NCBI GenBank assembly: GCA_910584195.1
Contig: CAJTYV010000001.1
Coordinates: forward strand, 128,718-192,717
Direction: 5' to 3'
Source of the DNA: an uncultured Ruminococcus sp.
GTDB lineage: Bacteria > Bacillota > Clostridia > Oscillospirales > Ruminococcaceae
Length of the DNA stretch: 64,000 bases
Each line of letters opens with the position of its first letter. Positions within the stretch are counted from its first letter, which is position 1. The notes beneath the pieces were generated by a model. That model did no database searches. It had not been told where the DNA came from and saw nothing but the letters and a program-made list of their open reading frames with translations. Shown here piece by piece: positions 32,281 through 41,411 of this stretch. Both the position numbers and the translations under genes were made by a program.

Positions 32281-34725
32281 ATGAACAGCTTAAAAAAGTT
32301 TATTTCGGCGGCTGTGTGTACTGTAATTGCCGCGTCCCAGCTTACAGCGTTTATCCCTGTCGGAAACGCTGCCGAAGAACTTGCGGATTCTCTGGCAAAC
32401 GATTCGGGACTTGATGTAGATTTTGCCCGTGCATTGCAGTATTCAATCTATTTTTACGATGCAAATATGTGCGGTACCGAAGTAGACGAAAACAACGCCT
32501 ATAAATGGAGAGGAGACTGCCATACATACGATGCACAGGTAAAGCTTACGGCAGGCATCACGGATTTTGTAGGCACTAACCTTTCACAAGAATTTATCGA
32601 CAAGTACAAAGATATTCTTGACCCGGACGGCGACGACTGTGTAGATGTTGCCGGAGGTTTTCACGATGCCGGCGATCACGTGGAATTCGGAATGCCCGAA
32701 AACTATGCCGCTTCTACTCTCGGCTGGGGATATTACGAGTTCAGAGACGCTTACGAAAAAACTGGTCAGGACGATCATATAGAAACTATTCTGCGATGTT
32801 TCAACGACTATCTCATGAAATGTACTTTCCGCGATGAAAACGGTACGGTCATCGCCCACTGCTATCAGGTTGGGGACGGCGACATTGACCACAGCTACTG
32901 GAATTCACCGGAAGTTGATGAAATGGGCAGACCAGCATTTTTCCTGACTGCCGATAAGCCGCAGACGGATTATGTTGTTTCCGCATGCGCTTCACTTGCG
33001 ATAAACTATCTTAATTTCAAGGACACTGATCCAAAATATGCCGAAAAATCCCTCGACTATGCACAGGCTCTTTGGGATTTTGCCAACGCAAATCCACTCG
33101 AATTAAGCGACAACGCAGACGGACCGAAAGGCTACTATCGCTCAGAAAAATGGGAAGACGATTACTGTTGGGCCGCTGCATGGCTTTACCTTTGCACAGG
33201 CGATAAAGAACCGTTGGAACTCGCTGCGCCTTACTACGATTATTACGCTCCCAGCGGCTGGTGCTACTGCTGGAACGACGTATGGAGCGGAACTGCATGT
33301 CTTTGGGCAAGAATTAATCAGGAACATCCTGAGCTTGATCTTGTGAATATCGTCAGAAAGGCTCAGGGTAAAAACGAATACGTTTTTGACAACTTCTGGG
33401 ACGAAGTACAAAAATGTTTCCCTGTATGGAAGAATCTTGAAACTCCCGGAGGATATGCGTATCTCAATCAATGGGGTTCGGCAAGATACAATACGGCAAT
33501 GCAGCTTATCTGCCTTGTTTATGACAAATACACCAATAACGGCAAACCGGGCGAAGCAAGCCAATGGGCTAAAAAACAGATGGAATACATCATGGGCGAT
33601 AATCCGATGGGACGTTCTTATATAGTCGGATATAATGAAAATTCCGTTAAATATCCTCACCACAGAGCATGCTCGGGTCTTACAAAATGTGAAGATCCCG
33701 ATGAGCATCGCTATGTTCTCTACGGTGCGCTTGCAGGAGGTCCGGATGGAAGCGACAACCATATTGATATAACCTCAGACTACATCTACAATGAAGTAAC
33801 TATCGACTACAATGCAGCTTTCGTAGGCGCTTGTGCGGGACTTTACGAATATTTCGGCACCGACGAAATGCAGCCTACCAAAAACTTTCCCCCCGATCCA
33901 AAATTCAGCGGCGGAGAAGGCGGCGGTAATAATTACTGGGTAAATGCCTGCGGTATAGACGACCTCAACGCGGACGGCTGCGGCGTTACAAAGGTTTCTT
34001 TCATGGTAATGACCGATTCGACTAAAGCTTCAAAAAATATTTCTGTACGTTACTATTTCAACTCTAAAGAAATATCGGACGTAAGCAGCGTAAAGGCTTC
34101 GGAGCTTTACGATCAGGCAGCTGTAGAGGCAGCTCCTGCCGACGGCATTATCACAGGTATACACAAGTACGACAAAATGGACGATACGTACTATGTTGAA
34201 ATTAAATTTGACGATTACACTATCGCTAATTCAGGCAAAAAATATCAGTTCACCGTTGGAATGTACTACGGCGATAAATGGGATCCTTCAAACGATCCGA
34301 GCTATGACGGTCTGACTATATTTAAAGAGGACGATGCGTTCTTCGGAACAGGCAACGAAGTAAAGGCAGAGGGTATCTGTGTTTACGATAACGGCGTTTT
34401 CGTAGGCGGTGTTGAGCCGGACGGTTCGGTTCCTGAGAAGCCGGAAGAACCTGCTACAGATCCTACACCTAACCCAACAAAGCCCTCGGATGAACCTCTT
34501 TACTACTTAGGAGATGCAAACTGCGATGGCAAGGTAACTATCGCCGATTCCACGGCAATCCTACAGTCTCTCGGAAATCCTGATAAATACGGTCTCTCCA
34601 AACAGGGTGCGATCAACGCAGACTGCTGTGATCCGGGCGACGGGGTTCGTCCCAGCGATGCTCTTGCGATTCAGAAAATAGATGCCAAGATTATTGCCAA
34701 ACTTCCTGAAATCACTGAAAAATAA
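32281..34725 (+). CDS. GH9 endoglucanase with CBM3-like module and type I dockerin
   Basis: The protein has 814 residues. The ATG chosen is 8 bases after GGAGG. A signal peptide ends near residue 31. The GH9 catalytic domain (about 45-545) shows GGFHDAGDHVEFG with the two catalytic Asp, HHRACSG, and NEVTIDYNAAFVGA with the acid Glu. A CBM3-type module (about 550-713) contains SVRYYFNSKE, YYVEIKFDDY, WDPSNDPSYDGL and CVYDNGVFVGGVEP, closest to CBM3c. A Pro/Thr linker follows, and then a dockerin (about 741-810) with GDANCDGKVTIADSTAILQ and a second DALAIQKID segment. It is a secreted cellulase that would dock onto a cohesin scaffold. No cohesin is encoded in the window. Confidence 0.97.
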   Translation: MNSLKKFISAAVCTVIAASQLTAFIPVGNAAEELADSLANDSGLDVDFARALQYSIYFYDANMCGTEVDENNAYKWRGDCHTYDAQVKLTAGITDFVGTNLSQEFIDKYKDILDPDGDDCVDVAGGFHDAGDHVEFGMPENYAASTLGWGYYEFRDAYEKTGQDDHIETILRCFNDYLMKCTFRDENGTVIAHCYQVGDGDIDHSYWNSPEVDEMGRPAFFLTADKPQTDYVVSACASLAINYLNFKDTDPKYAEKSLDYAQALWDFANANPLELSDNADGPKGYYRSEKWEDDYCWAAAWLYLCTGDKEPLELAAPYYDYYAPSGWCYCWNDVWSGTACLWARINQEHPELDLVNIVRKAQGKNEYVFDNFWDEVQKCFPVWKNLETPGGYAYLNQWGSARYNTAMQLICLVYDKYTNNGKPGEASQWAKKQMEYIMGDNPMGRSYIVGYNENSVKYPHHRACSGLTKCEDPDEHRYVLYGALAGGPDGSDNHIDITSDYIYNEVTIDYNAAFVGACAGLYEYFGTDEMQPTKNFPPDPKFSGGEGGGNNYWVNACGIDDLNADGCGVTKVSFMVMTDSTKASKNISVRYYFNSKEISDVSSVKASELYDQAAVEAAPADGIITGIHKYDKMDDTYYVEIKFDDYTIANSGKKYQFTVGMYYGDKWDPSNDPSYDGLTIFKEDDAFFGTGNEVKAEGICVYDNGVFVGGVEPDGSVPEKPEEPATDPTPNPTKPSDEPLYYLGDANCDGKVTIADSTAILQSLGNPDKYGLSKQGAINADCCDPGDGVRPSDALAIQKIDAKIIAKLPEITEK

Positions 34726-34730
34726 CAATA

Positions 34731-34766
34731 AAACGGCGAACCCTAAAAATGCGGTTCGCCGTTTTT
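34731..34766 (+). terminator. Terminator of the GH9 gene
   Basis: AACGGCGAACC and GGTTCGCCGTT form an 11-bp stem followed by TTT, 5 bases past the stop. Confidence 0.9.
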
Positions 34767-34866
34767 ATGCTATGAACACATGTTCTAAAATTATTGTCTG
34801 TAATCATTAATCAAACGCATAATTACATAACGGAGCAATACGGTAATTAACCGTTGTCTCCCTATA

Positions 34867-36342
34867 TTACAATATAAAGCAGATAAGTCCGCTGCATCCG
34901 TCATTTATAATACGTTCAAGCGTCTCTTGAAGTTTCATACGCGCGTCTACAGGCATTTTATAAAGCTTGCTGTGCAAACCTTCATTTACCAGCTCATGCA
35001 GCGACTTGCCGAAAATATTGCTTTCCCATATCTTTGTGGGATCGTCGTCGAAACCGTCAAGAAGATACATTATAAGTTCCTCAGATTGTTTTTCCGTGCC
35101 GACTATAGGAGCTACGGCAGTATTAATGTTCGCCCTCATCATATGTATGGACGGGGCAGAGGCTTTCAGCTTAACTCCATACTTTCCTCCCTGCTTGATT
35201 ATCTTAGGCTCTTCCAGGGTAAGCTCCTCAAGCTCCGGCATTACGATACCGTAGCCTGTAGCCTCGACTTCCTCCAATGCAGGAGCTATACGGCTGTACT
35301 TTTTCTTTATGTCGTTAAGCTCCATAAGCAGCGGCATCAGATCGCTTTCGCTTTCAATTTCAATACCTGTAGTTTCCCCTAAAATTTTGTAGAAAAGGCT
35401 GTTATCAAGCTCTGCGGTAATAGTCACCGTACCTTTTCCCAGATCCATTGACGTAGTAACCGCACTTATAATATGTGGGCATTGTTCCATGGCTTCGGCT
35501 GCATACTGAGCCTCGCGCACAAGGCGAATATCCTTCGCTGCCTCACGAATACAGCCAAGTATTTCGGATTTCAGCCAATGTCCTTTTTCTAAGGTGTTTA
35601 TCCACCTTGCCGTACGGATATTAATTTCACGAACAGGGAATGAATAAAGAATTTCACGTATTATCTCTCTTATGTCCGTTTCATCAAGACTGAGACAATT
35701 CACGGGAATTACGGTAGTATCGTACTTTTCCGAAAGCCGCGCGGCTAAAGCTTTTGCTTCCGGAGCAGAAGGATTTACCGTATTCAGAACTACAACAAAC
35801 GGCTTGCCTAAATCACGCAGCTCGCTGATTACTCGTTCTTCACATTCTTCGTATTCGGCTCTCGGAATATCCGAAATTGAGCCGTCTGTAGTTACTACAA
35901 GTCCAATTGTAGAGTGATCCGTAATAACCTTCTGTGTGCCTATTTCGGCAGCCATATTAAACGGTATCTCCTCATCAAACCATGACGTCATTACCATACG
36001 CGGCTGCTCGTTTTCTATATAACCTATAGAACTGGGGACAATATAACCCACACAGTCAATAAGCCGGACGTTAAAGGACGCACCGTCTCCGAGACTGATT
36101 TCCACAGCCTCTTCAGGAATAAATTTCGGCTCGGTAGTCATGATAGTTTTTCCGGCAGCGGACTGAGGCAATTCATCTAAGGCACGTTCACGCATAAATT
36201 CGCTTTTTATATTCGGAATAACGAGAGATTCCATAAAACGCTTTATGAATGAGGACTTTCCGGTTCGGACAGGTCCTACTACCCCGATGTATATATCTCC
36301 GCCGGTACGCTCGGCAATGCTTGAATAAATATCTTTTGCCAT
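34867..36342 (-). CDS. spoIVA: Stage IV sporulation protein A (spore coat morphogenetic ATPase)
   Basis: The protein has 491 residues from the ATG after GGGAGAAATT, just past the stop of the upstream gene. The longer frame overlaps that gene. The N-terminal P-loop GVVGPVRTGKSSFIKRFME, FMRERALDELPQSAAGKTIMTTEPKF and IDCVGYIVP are the conserved SpoIVA ATPase region. The C terminus (MYLLDGFDDDPTKIWESNIFGKSL and CSGLICFIL) matches the membrane-interacting end. SpoIVA polymerises on the outer forespore membrane to form the coat basement layer. It is downstream of a sipL-like gene by 14 bases. Confidence 0.97.
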   Translation of the reverse strand: MAKDIYSSIAERTGGDIYIGVVGPVRTGKSSFIKRFMESLVIPNIKSEFMRERALDELPQSAAGKTIMTTEPKFIPEEAVEISLGDGASFNVRLIDCVGYIVPSSIGYIENEQPRMVMTSWFDEEIPFNMAAEIGTQKVITDHSTIGLVVTTDGSISDIPRAEYEECEERVISELRDLGKPFVVVLNTVNPSAPEAKALAARLSEKYDTTVIPVNCLSLDETDIREIIREILYSFPVREINIRTARWINTLEKGHWLKSEILGCIREAAKDIRLVREAQYAAEAMEQCPHIISAVTTSMDLGKGTVTITAELDNSLFYKILGETTGIEIESESDLMPLLMELNDIKKKYSRIAPALEEVEATGYGIVMPELEELTLEEPKIIKQGGKYGVKLKASAPSIHMMRANINTAVAPIVGTEKQSEELIMYLLDGFDDDPTKIWESNIFGKSLHELVNEGLHSKLYKMPVDARMKLQETLERIINDGCSGLICFIL

Positions 36343-36356
36343 AATTTCTCCCTTCA

Positions 36357-37898
36357 TTATTCCTTTATCGGAATCAGCAGCATTCTGCCGTTTACAAGAT
36401 TTTCGGCAGTCAATTCGTTTTCCTCCATGATAGCGTCGGCTTCTGTACTGAAACGCTTCGCTATATCCCATATATCTTCATTATCGGAACCAAAATAAAG
36501 TTTTACAGCATAATCGCCGTCACGCTGCTTTTTTACCGAATCGTCAACAGTCAGTCCCGTAAGCGCCTTGAATCCGTCCGAACTCTCTGAGATAATTTTT
36601 ACGGGTATATCTGCCTTAGCCATAAGCACACCTTGATCCGATATATTGTAGGACACCGATATATCGCCTATAACAGCAGTAACCGATGATTTTGATATAT
36701 CGTCTCCGATGTTTACTGTTTCCTCGAAAGCTTCATCGCGGTCAGGCATGGATATTGAACCCGAAGCGTCCTCCGCCGCCATTGAATAGGTCAGCATTCC
36801 TGAAATTATAACCGATTTCCCATCGTTTCCAAGACGTGTATTTATATTTTTAGGACTGCACCACATCGCAAATATTTTCTTTGGAACATTCTCGCCTTCT
36901 GCAAGCTTCGCACTGTGACGAAAACTTTCCGCATATGTCACGGGCGGCTGTTCTGCATGTATATCGGAAAATTCAGTTTCACAAGGAAATACCGTTGAAT
37001 AAGCGTCAGCAACAACCATTATCTCGGATATTTTAACGGCACGACAGAATATTCTAAGCTCCGGTTCTATTTTAAGAGAACGATTTTCTCCATTTTTATC
37101 AGATGCGGGCGTAACGCTGCAGGATACGACCTCCGCTGTTACATTACATGAAAAAGTCTCGTCAATGCCGTCCATATCTATTATTTGACTGAACGGAACG
37201 GTAAGTTCCAACGGTTCAAGTCCGCTTTCACATGAATAAAGAAGCTTGATCGAAACATTACCTTTAGCAAGAAGCTTGCCCGAAATAATTTTCTTCTCAC
37301 ACTCTCCTACTCTTGCATCGCAGCGTATAATTCCGATAACAGCGGGCTGTGCTGCGGAAAGTTCGGTTTCCTCGGTAAGCTGGATAACCTTGTCGCCGTT
37401 CAGCTTTTGTGAAGCGTATCGCATCGGCATTTTTTTAAGCTGAATATTAAGCCCGAAAGCATCGCTGATAACTTCTTCGGAATCTTCACCTTTAACATTT
37501 ATCTTTACCGAAACAGCTCCTCTCACATCAAGTCGCCTTTTGTTAACGGCACGGAAATTCACATGATCTGTTTTGGGAGACAGGGTAACTTCGGGCGAAT
37601 TCGGAACTTTTCCGAGATCCACCGTTTTTGTATAAAGCTGCTTCTGGGTTATACATTGAAGAGCAGCTCCGTCCTCGCCGCAGTAAATAAGACGTATTTC
37701 ACAGCTAAGCTCATAGGAAAGCGTACTTCCCATAACAGAATAATCTGAAGCGGCTGGGATAACTTCGCAGCGCACAAGACGGAAAATATCAGGGCAGTAA
37801 TCGGGAAGAATATAATCCAGTTCCACACCCTGTTCCTGTATTCCGCTGTAAACAAGCTCGCCTGCCGGAATAGTTTCTCTGTTGATCTTTAAATTCAT
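36357..37898 (-). CDS. DUF3794/LysM protein, SipL-like SpoIVA partner
   Basis: The protein has 513 residues from the ATG 6 bases after AGGAGGT. Repeated DUF3794-type beta domains are seen: ILPDYCPDIFRLVRCEV near 30, a middle copy near 195-300, and a degenerate third. A LysM domain ends the protein (about 460-512; YFGSDNEDIWDIAKRFST and GRMLLIPI). In Clostridioides difficile the DUF3794-LysM protein SipL binds SpoIVA and is needed for coat assembly. Its position directly upstream of spoIVA supports the same role here. It replaces Bacillus SpoVID. Confidence 0.88.
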   Translation of the reverse strand: MNLKINRETIPAGELVYSGIQEQGVELDYILPDYCPDIFRLVRCEVIPAASDYSVMGSTLSYELSCEIRLIYCGEDGAALQCITQKQLYTKTVDLGKVPNSPEVTLSPKTDHVNFRAVNKRRLDVRGAVSVKINVKGEDSEEVISDAFGLNIQLKKMPMRYASQKLNGDKVIQLTEETELSAAQPAVIGIIRCDARVGECEKKIISGKLLAKGNVSIKLLYSCESGLEPLELTVPFSQIIDMDGIDETFSCNVTAEVVSCSVTPASDKNGENRSLKIEPELRIFCRAVKISEIMVVADAYSTVFPCETEFSDIHAEQPPVTYAESFRHSAKLAEGENVPKKIFAMWCSPKNINTRLGNDGKSVIISGMLTYSMAAEDASGSISMPDRDEAFEETVNIGDDISKSSVTAVIGDISVSYNISDQGVLMAKADIPVKIISESSDGFKALTGLTVDDSVKKQRDGDYAVKLYFGSDNEDIWDIAKRFSTEADAIMEENELTAENLVNGRMLLIPIKE

Positions 37899-37980
37899 AA
37901 CAGACCTCCTAAAAAAATCTTTATACATGTATATTCACAAGCATGTACTTTAAGAACTTCACAAACATTAATCAAAAACA

Positions 37981-38012
37981 AAAAACTCCCGAATCACATC
38001 GGGAGCTTTTTA
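37981..38012 (-). terminator. Terminator after the small Asn/Ser-rich gene
   Basis: CTCCCGA and TCGGGAG form the stem. On the minus strand TTTTTTG follows, and a T run also follows on the plus strand. Confidence 0.85.
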
Positions 38013-38023
38013 TTGGCTTAAAA

Positions 38024-38200
38024 TCAGTCGTTATAGTTCTGAGAATTCTTTGAGGAGCTTGTAGATGTGCTCTTCTCAGGCTTGCCGCCGAAATCAGGCT
38101 GACTGTTAGAGTTGCTGTAGTTATTGTTCGACTTGCTGTCGGTAAAGTTTTTGTTGGACTTGTTGTCATGATTTGACTGTGAAGAATTATTTTTGCTCAT
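38024..38200 (-). CDS. Small Asn/Ser-rich hydrophilic protein (58 aa)
   Basis: An open frame of 58 codons starts MSKNNSSQSNHDNKSNKNF and ends KNSQNYND, with AAAGGTGAT 3 bases before ATG and a strong terminator 12 bases past the stop. About half the residues are Asn, Ser or Gln. Low-complexity hydrophilic proteins of this size are common among clostridial spore proteins, and it lies just upstream of sipL-spoIVA. I cannot assign a family, and the spore link is only inference from position and composition. Confidence 0.7.
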   Translation of the reverse strand: MSKNNSSQSNHDNKSNKNFTDSKSNNNYSNSNSQPDFGGKPEKSTSTSSSKNSQNYND

Positions 38201-38307
38201 AATATCACCTTTCTCCGCTGTATTGCGGAATAAGCTTGGAACAAATGTCCCTGCGATATTATTATGAACAAAATTTCTTTATTTATTCAAAAGCAATAAA
38301 TTATTGT

Positions 38308-39261
38308 TTATTTTGCCTTGCCGAGGAATGCCGCTCCGATAATTCCGGCATCATTGCCAAGCTGAGCGATAACTATCTCAGTATTTTTCTCGGAATTTCG
38401 TGTGTAAACTTCCTCCTTGACGATAGCCTTCATCGGGAGGAGCAGAGGGTCGCCCTCGTTGCATACACCGCCGCCGATACATAGAATATCAGGCTGGAAA
38501 GTATTGATTGCATTTGTAATTCCGGCAGCCAGATACTTTATGTATTTATCCACAACTTCCTTAGCGTATTCATCGCCCTCTCTCATTGAATCGAACGATG
38601 TGCGCGCAGTCACCTTGCCCTTTTCTTCAGCCATTTTTGCCATAATACAATCCGGATGCTCGGCAATAGCCTCTTTGGTCATTCTGATAAGTCCCGTAGC
38701 TGAAGAATAAGCTTCAAAACATCCCTTTCTTCCACATGAACACTGCGCTCCGTCAACCTCTATAACAGTATGACCTATCTCTGCACCTGCAAAATTGGAG
38801 CCGGAATAAATTTTTCCGTCAATGATAATTCCTCCTCCTACGCCTGTTCCGAGCGTAATACATACAGCGTTCTTAGCGCCCTTTGCCGCACCTGCGACAT
38901 ACTCTCCGTATGCTGCAGCATTAGCATCGTTTTCAATAAATACAGGCTTGTCGATAGTCTCCCTAATATACTTGACCATAGGAGTATTTTTGAAGCCTAA
39001 ATTATTTGCATACTCGATAATACCTGTTTCGCTGTTTGCGATACCGGGCGTTCCAATACCTATCCATTCGATTTTGTCCATAGTCAGACCTGCATTCTCA
39101 ACAGCCTGCAAAGCCATTTTAGCCATATCGCCGGCAATTTCCTTTTCGGGACGCGGACAGTTTGTTTTTGTAGTTGCCTTAGCTATAATGTTGTAATCCT
39201 CGTCAACTACTCCCGCAACTATATTAGTTCCGCCTAAATCAATTCCTACATAATATTTCAT
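38308..39261 (-). CDS. ROK-family glucokinase
   Basis: The 317-residue protein has the ATP-binding YYVGIDLGGTNIVAGVVD at the start and ENDANAAAYGEY near 112. GTGVGGGIIIDG follows near 137, and GHTVIEVDGAQCSCGRKGCFEAYSS (split by its Cys zinc ligands) is the ROK signature. The E.GH residue pattern and C-x-C-x4-C zinc site fit bacterial glucokinases that phosphorylate glucose after uptake or cellodextrin cleavage. AAGGAGGATTTTTAA precedes ATG. A phosphomannose isomerase gene lies 13 bases upstream. Confidence 0.92.
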   Translation of the reverse strand: MKYYVGIDLGGTNIVAGVVDEDYNIIAKATTKTNCPRPEKEIAGDMAKMALQAVENAGLTMDKIEWIGIGTPGIANSETGIIEYANNLGFKNTPMVKYIRETIDKPVFIENDANAAAYGEYVAGAAKGAKNAVCITLGTGVGGGIIIDGKIYSGSNFAGAEIGHTVIEVDGAQCSCGRKGCFEAYSSATGLIRMTKEAIAEHPDCIMAKMAEEKGKVTARTSFDSMREGDEYAKEVVDKYIKYLAAGITNAINTFQPDILCIGGGVCNEGDPLLLPMKAIVKEEVYTRNSEKNTEIVIAQLGNDAGIIGAAFLGKAK

Positions 39262-39274
39262 TTAAAAATCCTCC

Positions 39275-40228
39275 TTAAATTTTGTTAAGCCTTGTTAATA
39301 TTATGCTGCATTTGCCCTTTATATTTATCGTATCGGTTCCGGCAGGAACAAATACGCTTGAACCTTTATTTACCGGAGTTCCCGATATATCGGCTTCTCC
39401 GTCAATTACCAGTATGTGCAGAAAAACGTTGGGATTTTCCGTCGAAAATTTTCCGTCAATGTCATATCGGCTTACGGAAAAATATTCGCAGCTGCACAGC
39501 GGAAAATATTCCGCATCGGAATCAGGCAATTTGAAATGTTCCGGCTGCCCTAAAATTCCCGTCGGCTGTTCAAGCTTCGTTACATCAAGAGCCTTCCCGA
39601 TATGAAGCATACGCGGCTTTCCATCGTTCCCCACACGCCCGTAATCATACACACGGTACGTAACATTAGAGCTTTGCTGAATTTCGGCAATAAGTATTCC
39701 CTTGCCGATAGCGTGAAGCGTTCCCGGTTCAATCAAGAATACATCGCCCTTTTTAACAGGAACAACGTTTAATTTCTCCATAAGGGTATTATCCTCTATC
39801 GCACGCTGAAACTGACTTTTTGTTATTTTTTCCTTGAATCCGCAGATTATAGACGAATCAGGCTCACAATCCAAAACGTACCACATTTCGGTTTTACCAT
39901 TATCACCCTCGACTTTACGGGCATAATCGTTATCGGGATGAACCTGAACCGACAGGTTATCTCTTGCGTCTATAAGCTTTATAAGAATTGGAAATTCCTT
40001 GTAATCCGCACAATTTCGCGTCATAGCCTTTGGATCTCTGCGCAGAAACTCATCAAGAGTCATACCGTCAAAACGACCGCCGTCAATAACGCTCAATCCA
40101 TCGGGATGACAGCTCAGTTCCCAGCTTTCAGCCAAACGTTCACAATCGGAACTCTTGCCGAATTCATCGCGAAGCCGGGTTCCGCCCCAGATATAATCCT
40201 TTATTACAGATTTCAGTTTAATAATCAA
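39275..40228 (-). CDS. manA: Mannose-6-phosphate isomerase, class I
   Basis: The 317-residue protein starts at a TTG that overlaps the upstream stop. KDYIWGGTRLRDEFG opens the family, VQVHPDNDYA holds zinc ligands near 97-106, and EMWYV and FLIEPGTLHAIGKGILIAEIQ contain the remaining Glu and His ligands. It interconverts fructose-6-P and mannose-6-P. It is short like the Bacillus-type enzymes. It sits between a GH25 lysozyme gene and glucokinase. Confidence 0.93.
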   Translation of the reverse strand: MIIKLKSVIKDYIWGGTRLRDEFGKSSDCERLAESWELSCHPDGLSVIDGGRFDGMTLDEFLRRDPKAMTRNCADYKEFPILIKLIDARDNLSVQVHPDNDYARKVEGDNGKTEMWYVLDCEPDSSIICGFKEKITKSQFQRAIEDNTLMEKLNVVPVKKGDVFLIEPGTLHAIGKGILIAEIQQSSNVTYRVYDYGRVGNDGKPRMLHIGKALDVTKLEQPTGILGQPEHFKLPDSDAEYFPLCSCEYFSVSRYDIDGKFSTENPNVFLHILVIDGEADISGTPVNKGSSVFVPAGTDTINIKGKCSIILTRLNKI

Positions 40229-40971
40229 TCTGACACCGCCTTTTCAAGTTTCAGACAGAATTCAGAGTACAGCTCCTCTTCCGTGCCGCAAAAAACGTTA
40301 AAATCAATACACGGTTCTTCACCGTAATATCCCTCGAGCTTTCCTTTATCGCTGTACTGCCAAAAATCCCAGTCGATAAAATCAGGGTCAAACTGAGTAC
40401 AGCGTATCCACAGAGGATAATCCGAAAAGCTCTCCTTAACATATCGGCAGTACACCGGCATAGTCGTATAGATAATGGGCTTTACACCATAATGTTCCTC
40501 AAGACCGCGCAGCAGAGGCAAAAGTATCTCTTCCGCTTCTTCGCGGCTGGGTTTATTTGAATACTTGTCGCCGTAGTACTCTATATCTACTACAGGAGGG
40601 AGATCTATATCATCTTTGTCAACTGCCTTGATATAATTCTCTGCCTGAGTTTCCCCCGGACTGTCAAAGCTGAAAAAATGATAACACGAATGCAGAATGG
40701 AAGTATCTTCAATATCCGCAAGATTTCGGCTGACCGATTCGTCAACATGACTGCTGCCCTCGGTAGCCTTTATAAAGGCAAACTTTACCCCCTGATCTTC
40801 AATACGCTCCCAGTCGATAACTCCTTGATAGTTCGAAACGTCCACGCCGAACACAGGATATTTTTTTTCGCTCGGTTCGGCAGTTCCCAAAACAGCTGAA
40901 AATCCAAGCGTTACAGCAGTCATAAAAAAAGCTGCCGTAATAATGCTTATACATTTTTTATTTCTATTCAA
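40225..40971 (-). CDS. Secreted GH25 lysozyme-like muramidase
   Basis: The 248-residue protein starts at TTG with a signal peptide or anchor (about 8-30). The GH25 domain fills the rest. FGVDVSNYQGVIDWERI carries the first catalytic Asp, FAFIKATEG and YHFFSFDSPGETQAENYI are typical, PPVVDIEYYG holds the Asp/Glu pair, and WDFWQYSDKG is the conserved C-terminal motif. It would cleave the MurNAc-GlcNAc bond of peptidoglycan outside the cell. The stop overlaps the manA start, so they form one transcript. Confidence 0.92.
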   Translation of the reverse strand: MNRNKKCISIITAAFFMTAVTLGFSAVLGTAEPSEKKYPVFGVDVSNYQGVIDWERIEDQGVKFAFIKATEGSSHVDESVSRNLADIEDTSILHSCYHFFSFDSPGETQAENYIKAVDKDDIDLPPVVDIEYYGDKYSNKPSREEAEEILLPLLRGLEEHYGVKPIIYTTMPVYCRYVKESFSDYPLWIRCTQFDPDFIDWDFWQYSDKGKLEGYYGEEPCIDFNVFCGTEEELYSEFCLKLEKAVSD

Positions 40972-41219
40972 ATTAAATTATCTCCAAACTCCTTTTTGCT
41001 TTCACAATCACACATTTATTATTGTACATTATTTCAGTGAATAAGTCAACAGGAAACAAAAAAATTTTCATATTAATTCCATTCCATAACTTGTTTTCAT
41101 AGGAAGATGTGCGAATTTTTGAGAATTTTTTTCTTTCAACACATCAAGCGTAAAATTTTAACAAAAAACACGTGTAATATGCTATGTGGACATGTTCTTA
41201 TATTTACCAAAAAACTTTC

Positions 41220-41248
41220 TTGACAAATTAAACGAAATATTATATAAT
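41220..41248 (+). promoter_or_regulatory. Consensus sigma-A promoter for the SGNH-dockerin gene
   Basis: TTGACA, a 17-base spacer and TATAAT in the 440-base intergenic stretch after the GH25 gene, about 165 bases before the start codon. The rest of that stretch is AT-rich and I see no gene in it. Confidence 0.88.
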
Positions 41249-41411
41249 AATATAAAAGCTTCGGCAGGATTTTCAGAACATGTCCGCATATAAATTATGT
41301 GCGTATTTCACTGAAAACAAGTTCCGATATTCTGCTATACTTACATCTGCTGCAAGTATAAAGCTTTTCATACAGAGAAAACATCAGGCGTTTAAAATTT
41401 GGAGGAGCATT

